Below, one piece after another: positions 58,601-64,000 of a stretch of 64,000 bases of DNA (positions are counted from its first letter, which is position 1; each line of letters begins with the position of its first letter). A program made the position numbers and the translations under genes. The notes under the pieces were generated by a model, which did no database searches, was not told where the DNA came from, and saw nothing but the letters and a program-made list of their open reading frames with translations. The stretch comes from Cyathus striatus (taxonomy: Eukaryota > Basidiomycota > Agaricomycetes > Agaricales > Nidulariaceae): the NCBI GenBank assembly GCA_025738555.1, contig JAOVFP010000015.1:992001-1056000 (forward strand), written 5' to 3'.

Positions 58601-60305
58601 CTCAAGTGCCCCCACCCTTTAAAAACATCTAACGATCATAACGTCTGTGCGAGAGCCTGGAAGAGAACATAATATCGTCCCGCACACATGCTGTTTGCCA
58701 TGGGTACCTAGCGCATAGGCGCGGGAGAGGGAAAAGGTCGAGCTGGTACTCGTCCTGCGCAGCACGTTCAGCGTCATTAGCCTTCCTTTCATCATCTCCT
58801 TCTCTTCTCCGTTCTTCCCAAGAGAATCCTCCAGCTCAACATTTGTCTTCCTGAGCTAATCGTTTCGTCGTTCAGGCGTTCGTCCGTAGCCAGCGGTACC
58901 CCGAGTCGTTGCCACCAAGGTCGGTGAATAGGTAAGAGATCTTGCTACTATGGGCTATTAGGAGAGTGGTATAAGACGAGGGTAGGGAGAACAATTATGC
59001 AGCACAAGAGAGCTTTTGACATATTAAGCGCCCGTTCCTGGTGAAGATCTCACGTGTCCGCGGGTGCAACTTATTGACTTAAGCAAGCTGCTAGACGTCT
59101 TCTGCGACGTGTTCGTCTCGTTTCCGTGCTTGCTGATCATGAACCAGCAACGTCGACGTTTGTAACATACCGTACCAAGAATATGACAAGATAGCTCCGT
59201 TATGGTGCAGAGGAAGTTGGGCATTGCTGAATAGCTAGATGGATAGAGGAGGGATCGAACCCGGGACGTGTTGAATGGTACACCAACGATACGCGTCGTA
59301 AATTTAGATGGGATAATAATAACTCTGTTGAGGTTAACAGACTCCAGAGTCCGAATGATACTTTGTCGTATCTCTTCGCCGTCTCAAGTTGTGCTACGTG
59401 ACTTCAAAGCTCGGGGGATTCACTGAACAACACGGCTCAAGTGGGCCTCTGCAGCTAGCACGAGGATTGGGGCGACACTAGGACTCTGTGGCCGTGAGTT
59501 GCCACCTTGAAGATCGTAGTGAGGAGGGAGGGAAAGTACTAGAATCTGGCACTGGGTCCTGGTACAGTTTGGTGAGCAGCGAGTAGTTCCTTTTCTCTGC
59601 GACATTTCACGAGAGCTCATTCGCGTTTGTAGATGTGAAGACTATGCGTACTGCAGGATGCAGAGCGAGGTCTTGCCTAATAACGCCACCATATTGCGCT
59701 TCTCGTTCCTCCTCCAACTGCAAGCGCACAAGCCGCCCTGCTGTCCCATACCCAAACATCCCAACCCAAGATCCGCCTACATCCCAACCCCACTCCCCCC
59801 CTTTGAGATGAAAGCCGCCGACGCCCAGGCGCTCACGACACGTATTTCGCTGGCACTCTGGGAAGACACCTCGTCGGTTTATACCTTCGTACGTTACCTA
59901 TATCTATACTTACCGCGCCAGTACCTACAGCATTCAGCCCGAGCTTCGAAAGTTCCACGCCCTATCGTTCGTTGCGCAAATGTATTTTATTATGTGGTCT
60001 GCAGATATGTATGTTAACACTTAGAATATACAATACTCCGCGGTGGCGAGGTGAATGCAAAATATAACTGAAATTTGATTTAATTCTTCACGACCAGAAG
60101 TGATCGTGATTTTTCAGGACGTTGTTGGCTGACACTGTCCAAAGTTCTGGACACTATAGTGGCTGACACTGGAGGATGGATTTAAGATCGAAGGAATACC
60201 TTTCCCATCCTTACTTCCCTCTCCCTCCCTTCACCCACCTCACTCATTCCCTTTATCCCTCACCCGCAGTACCCTCCCCCCCTCTCAGCCCCCCCCCCTT
60301 TATAG
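58601..60305. other. intergenic region with one possible coding scrap and a CT-rich promoter
   Basis: A plus-strand stretch near 59800-59890 reads FEMKAADAQALTTRISLALW and continues EDTSSVYTF before a GTACGT donor. It is protein-like and GC-rich but without partner exons. From about 60190 to 60305 the strand is almost purely pyrimidine, with a TTTATAG next to the start of the following gene; such CT blocks are common at fungal promoters. Confidence 0.4.
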
Positions 60306-62200
60306 ATGTCTGTTAATGTTCGATGCCCTTGCTGCAACTCAAGGTTTATTATAAACATTACGGTGGATGGCACTCTGCCCCTGGTGCGTCTACAATTGCA
60401 TAGTTTATACAATATTTACTCATAATCTACACCCATCCGTGTACTTCAGGTCGGCGACGAAGGTGCTGCAAAAGGTAAAGTAAAATTATGTCGTTCTTAC
60501 CTCGCATCATCATGTTCACTCGCCACTCTTCCAGATCCTTTGGTGCCAGCCGCCGAAAAGTCACTAGACGCTCCTCCGCCACCACCCCCATCCCGACTTC
60601 CACGACTTACGGAGTCGAAGATGAGATCAATTGAGGGCAAGAAAAAAGGTACAGTGATATTTTTCTGCATTCATATTTCTTATTCAACAAAACTTCCTCT
60701 TGTCAAACATTGGTCAGCCACTCCCCCGATTGCGTCGTCCAAACCGACTTCTGCTCACCCCCCCTCCTCCATTCACCCTCCCCCCCGCCGTCCTACACCC
60801 CCTTCCAGCGCTGCCTCTGTGTCCACTCCGCGCAAAAAGGAAGGCACAAGCCAGCCTCTCGAACGAGGGACTCCCGACGAGAATATAGGTACGTATCATT
60901 TCTATCTATTATTATTCCAAATTCTCTTTCTAACCACATGTTACAGTTCCCCCAAACCTCTCAGTTTCGATACAACCTCCCCCCCGTGAGGTTTCGTCCT
61001 CTGACCACCCCACCCATAAGCAACAAGAGGGGGAAGACGAGAACAAAGCTGAGGTATGTCATTTATTTTTATATCTTTATGTATACATAGCTAATAAAAT
61101 TTGATACTAGTCTCGTCTGGCAGCTATTAGAGACAAAACGAAAGGTGTTGTCAGCAAAACGACAAAAGTAGCCGGGCGTAAAATCCGTAACTATCATTTT
61201 CTTTTGTGCCTTTGTATATGTGGTATTGATTATTGAACCAGAATCCTTCGCACATCCCCGGAGACATGTCCCGAAAGATTTCCAACAGATCGAAGTAATG
61301 TGATGGCTTTTAGTATCTATATTCTGACTGACATTGTTTCAGGAATCAAATGACATAGTTGATACGTTGGAAAAATATTGGGGAAGTGCGATGGAGGTTG
61401 AAGATGATGACTATCAAGTTTGGGAAAAACACCTGGACGAATACGAAGTGCGTTAAGACCTTTATTGCTACTACTATTGTCCTTAACAGTAACTGACAAT
61501 GTGACCCACTATAGGCAGGAGATGACGCTGGGTCATCATTCAGATCACTCCTGAAGTTGACTGCAAAGTCGGCAGTTCTCGCAGGCGAAGGGGTTAGTGG
61601 AGTTCCAGTTGTTGGTGGAGCTCTTAAAGCTCTTGGTATGGCTGCCGATGGGGCAATTAGGGCGGCGGAAGGGATTCACGTATGTATAAAGTGTACAGTT
61701 CTCTACTTTGAGTGCTGATATTTATCCATTTTATTAGGAGATCCCGTTCCTCTTTTGTGATATTATTATCAGGCTGAAGTCCATTATGGACTTCCTGCGT
61801 GATATAATGATCTATGCAGAAGAAGGTGATGAAGATGTGGTGAAACCTCTTTTGAAATGCATACGCAAATCTACAAGGTATGTTATCTCCCCAAAATAGT
61901 GTAAGCATTATCACATGGTTATCAATCAGGTTGTTTAAGTCAGTGGTGAGACTGACGAACAAGATTTCTACTGATGGGTGGCAGGTCAGGCAACGAGATT
62001 ACATCAATAGAACAAACATCGATCGACTAAACACCTTGGAGAAGGACGTTGATGACCTTGGGATTGAAGTTATCGTAAGCCCCTATTTCTTTTTTCTGAC
62101 ATACTTTCTTACATTTCTGCAGCTAGCTTCATTAGCACAATCGATAAAATTTTCTGTGATGAGTCTCTACGATCCTATAGAAGACGAACAATCTGTATAG
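60306..62200 (+). CDS. multi-exon protein with Cys-rich N-terminus and helical C-terminal domain
   Basis: Twelve exons (60306-60383, 60450-60474, 60535-60648, 60718-60888, 60947-61053, 61111-61186, 61242-61294, 61343-61447, 61515-61679, 61738-61877, 61930-62074, 62123-62200) join in phase to 418 aa. The N-terminus MSVNVRCPCCNSRFIINIT has a CPCC cluster that could bind zinc. A long Pro/Ser-rich linker follows. The C-terminal helices (VPVVGGALKALGMAADGAIR, IIRLKSIMDFLRDIMIYAEE, FKSVVRLTNKI) resemble the N-terminal four-helix adaptor found before NACHT, TPR or kinase domains in mushroom proteins, here standing alone. That likeness is from pattern only. The same helices with the same intron phases form the C-terminus of the gene at 45521-47994. 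Confidence 0.75.
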
Positions 62201-62591
62201 GAATTTTCTGCTGTTTATGATGTTCTTGCTACAGGATATTTCTTTTATTTGATTTATGTACAGTATATCAGCCGGACCAAGTCGTATCTAAAAACTCTTT
62301 TATTAGCTAAAATTATTATTATAAGCTGTATTTTTGTTATATATGTAGGTATATTAGTAGGATATGGTCCGAGACCCTCTGTCGTGTATATATGTACGTC
62401 CACTGAGTCCCATGCCTGCCATCATTCAATCAGCCAAAAATGGCCATTCGCTTGAACATAAGGAGATTAGATAATGCGGGGAGAGGAGGGGTGAAGAGAG
62501 GCATACTGATAGCTCACTTTAATGCAACTTCCTGTTTCTGGAATGATCCTGTGCTGGCTCCGGGTAAGCCCTCCTTTTATCTTCTGCTTTC

Positions 62592-62634
62592 TGTTAAATA
62601 CCGCTAAGTCACTGTGACTTAGCGGTATTTAACA
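62592..62634. repeat. perfect 43-bp palindrome with flanking CTTTC direct repeats
   Basis: Two 21-nt arms (TGTTAAATACC... and its exact reverse complement) around a single T. CTTTC lies directly before (62587-62591) and directly after (62635-62639), as a target duplication would. There is no coding sequence around it. Confidence 0.85.
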
Positions 62635-62980
62635 CTTTCCTCTGCTCATCCCTAGTAGATTCTTCAGCTGTAAGCAAATCATTTTGTTCGCTGGTTATGT
62701 GGTTCTGGCTGCCCGACCCTGGCGAAGATCTTACGTCTTCTTACTGCGTAAATACTTAGTAAACTGATTATACTAAATATACTAACTTGATGTGCTTCTT
62801 TGACATGAATTTGTGATGCTCAGGCTGGCCATACGATTTTTGCAACCAACTGTGCAGAGACTAGACAAAAAGCATCCTCTTCAAATGGTTAAACATGTTA
62901 TTAGACAATCTGAAAAATACTTACGACCTCATATTTACATGTTATACATTATGCAAATCCTTAAATTTGATTCTTGAATA

Positions 62981-64000
62981 CTACAAAAAATTTCCCCAGA
63001 ACCGGTTATATAGCTCTGTGGCAAATGTTTTGGGTTTTGTCTTTATTGTTCTACGACTGGGAGTAGGGAAAGAACTTGAGAATCTCTCAAAATTTGTCAA
63101 AGGTATTCTTCCATTATGTTTCAATATCCTCCATATGCTAATCATAACATCATGAAAGTCAGGTTCGGAAGTCAAGAAATTTGATACGGAGTCAAAATAA
63201 TTCTTCAAGTTTTCATCCTCCTTGAAGCCGTCGATCCATTCCCAAATGCATATTGTAACCTGGGAAACAACACAATCCGTAAGAGGACATGAATCCAGCC
63301 CGCAATGGGCAACAATCATCAAAGTCGAAATAATTTGAGATGTGAATACGAGTATGTCGTACTCAATTGATGTTTTGTTTAATTCATCTAATGTCATAGC
63401 TCCAGATGTTGAAGATTGAGTTACATAGTTCCCATTGCAGAAAATTGTAGCGAGGTTTGGGAAAAGAAGGCTGAACAGATTCCATATGATCTCGTTATCA
63501 TCCAACCCCCAGATATAGAGGTGTGTGATGGATGTGTTGTTCACACTAGTCTCCCAGCAATCTTTCCAGATATCAACATTTGGCCATTGCAGTTGGTCCT
63601 CGTCATACTCAACTGCAATGTTCTTGGCAACAATTGTTAATTCAAGAATATTCACTTGTTCAGGAATATTCTTCACCCAACCCCATCTACCCTCCAGCCC
63701 CAAACATTGAATATCCACATTGTTCACAAAAATGCGACGAATATTTCGAAAGTACTGCGCTGGAAATATATTCCAGTCTATCCAGGAGAACATCACTGTA
63801 TTTTTCTTGATCAATGCATCTGAAGCATTAAGGGTGATGGATTGGCAGTCTTCCGGGCAGTGAGCTGTGCAGTCTAAGAATGTGAAATACCCGTTTTTAG
63901 TTATATTTTGGTACCATTGGTAATGTCCCTCTGAAGTGAAATGTATGTCACGGAATGCACATTTCAGGAACACACTCTTCCAATGTTTGTTGACGAGCAT
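62981..64000 (-). CDS. F-box-like family copy 4, cut by window edge
   Basis: A 339-codon frame that reads in from the right edge with LVNKHWKSVFLKCAFRDIHF, the point where the other family members have SLVNKHWK. The F-box-like helix start is therefore outside the window and the M at the edge is not the start. Family blocks follow: QCLGLEGRWGWVKNIPEQVN, SITHLYIWGLDDNEIIWNLF and FCNGNYVTQSS. The C-terminus (FERFSSSFPTPSRRTIKTKP) is unlike copies 2 and 3 and intact, so this may be the functional member of the group. It is the only copy on the minus strand. Function unknown. Confidence 0.7.
   Translation of the reverse strand: MLVNKHWKSVFLKCAFRDIHFTSEGHYQWYQNITKNGYFTFLDCTAHCPEDCQSITLNASDALIKKNTVMFSWIDWNIFPAQYFRNIRRIFVNNVDIQCLGLEGRWGWVKNIPEQVNILELTIVAKNIAVEYDEDQLQWPNVDIWKDCWETSVNNTSITHLYIWGLDDNEIIWNLFSLLFPNLATIFCNGNYVTQSSTSGAMTLDELNKTSIEYDILVFTSQIISTLMIVAHCGLDSCPLTDCVVSQVTICIWEWIDGFKEDENLKNYFDSVSNFLTSEPDFHDVMISIWRILKHNGRIPLTNFERFSSSFPTPSRRTIKTKPKTFATELYNRFWGNFL

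Noticed and set aside
59236..59262. GGTTCGATCC-like tRNA B box on the minus strand
   Set aside because: The T-stem does not pair, and no A box or acceptor stem lies at the right distance upstream.

Overview
The window looks like a basidiomycete (Agaricomycete) chromosome. Genes are split by many short introns, 46-61 nt in most genes, with GTRNGT donors, CTRAC branch sites and YAG acceptors. The protein families also point there: DUF6533 membrane proteins, an integral-membrane 7TM family, proteins carrying an HVHFPPTP/TYDRAPIIVSPN signature, and a chromodomain Ty3/gypsy element. No operons or bacterial signals are present. Gene models were spliced by eye and checked for continuous phase.

Layout. 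1-9.5 kb: two FAD-linked oxidases (the first cut by the left edge) flank a flavin amine oxidase and a DUF6533 protein, possibly a small metabolic group. 10.7-12.4 kb: an RWD-domain (RWDD2-like) gene with decayed tandem copies of its 3' end behind it. 13.6-24.5 kb: a complete but decayed 10.86-kb Ty3/gypsy retrotransposon with 229-bp LTRs, a 5-bp target duplication, a chromodomain integrase and about 3 kb of extra coding sequence after pol. All five LTR differences, and probably four of its stop codons, are CpG-to-TpG/CpA changes. 24.7-27.7 kb: two tandem paralogues of a conserved unknown family. 29.7-34.4 kb: two tandem amidohydrolases, each with a 10-nt microexon.

34.7-37.6 kb is the most unusual part. 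It reads as a minus-strand, apparently non-coding gene of short exons. Its introns are long (161-217 nt) and repetitive, and each carries one element of about 75-93 nt with a GATGA box near its 5' end and, usually, a CTGA box near its 3' end. Two element families are complementary to overlapping parts of one conserved large-subunit rRNA segment (recalled, not searched). I propose a snoRNA host gene that grew by tandem exon-intron duplication.

37.8-64 kb: SRP14 and a TMCO4/DUF726 lipase-like gene are divergently transcribed from a 143-bp promoter. Beyond them, repeated segmental duplications of the TMCO4 3' end plus an F-box-like gene have left four decaying TMCO4 fragments and three F-box-like copies; a fourth copy lies at the right edge. 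One F-box-like gene appears fused to a helical domain that also occurs in the separate gene at 60.3-62.2 kb with the same intron phases. A 7TM gene, a short unknown gene and a perfect 43-bp palindrome complete the window.
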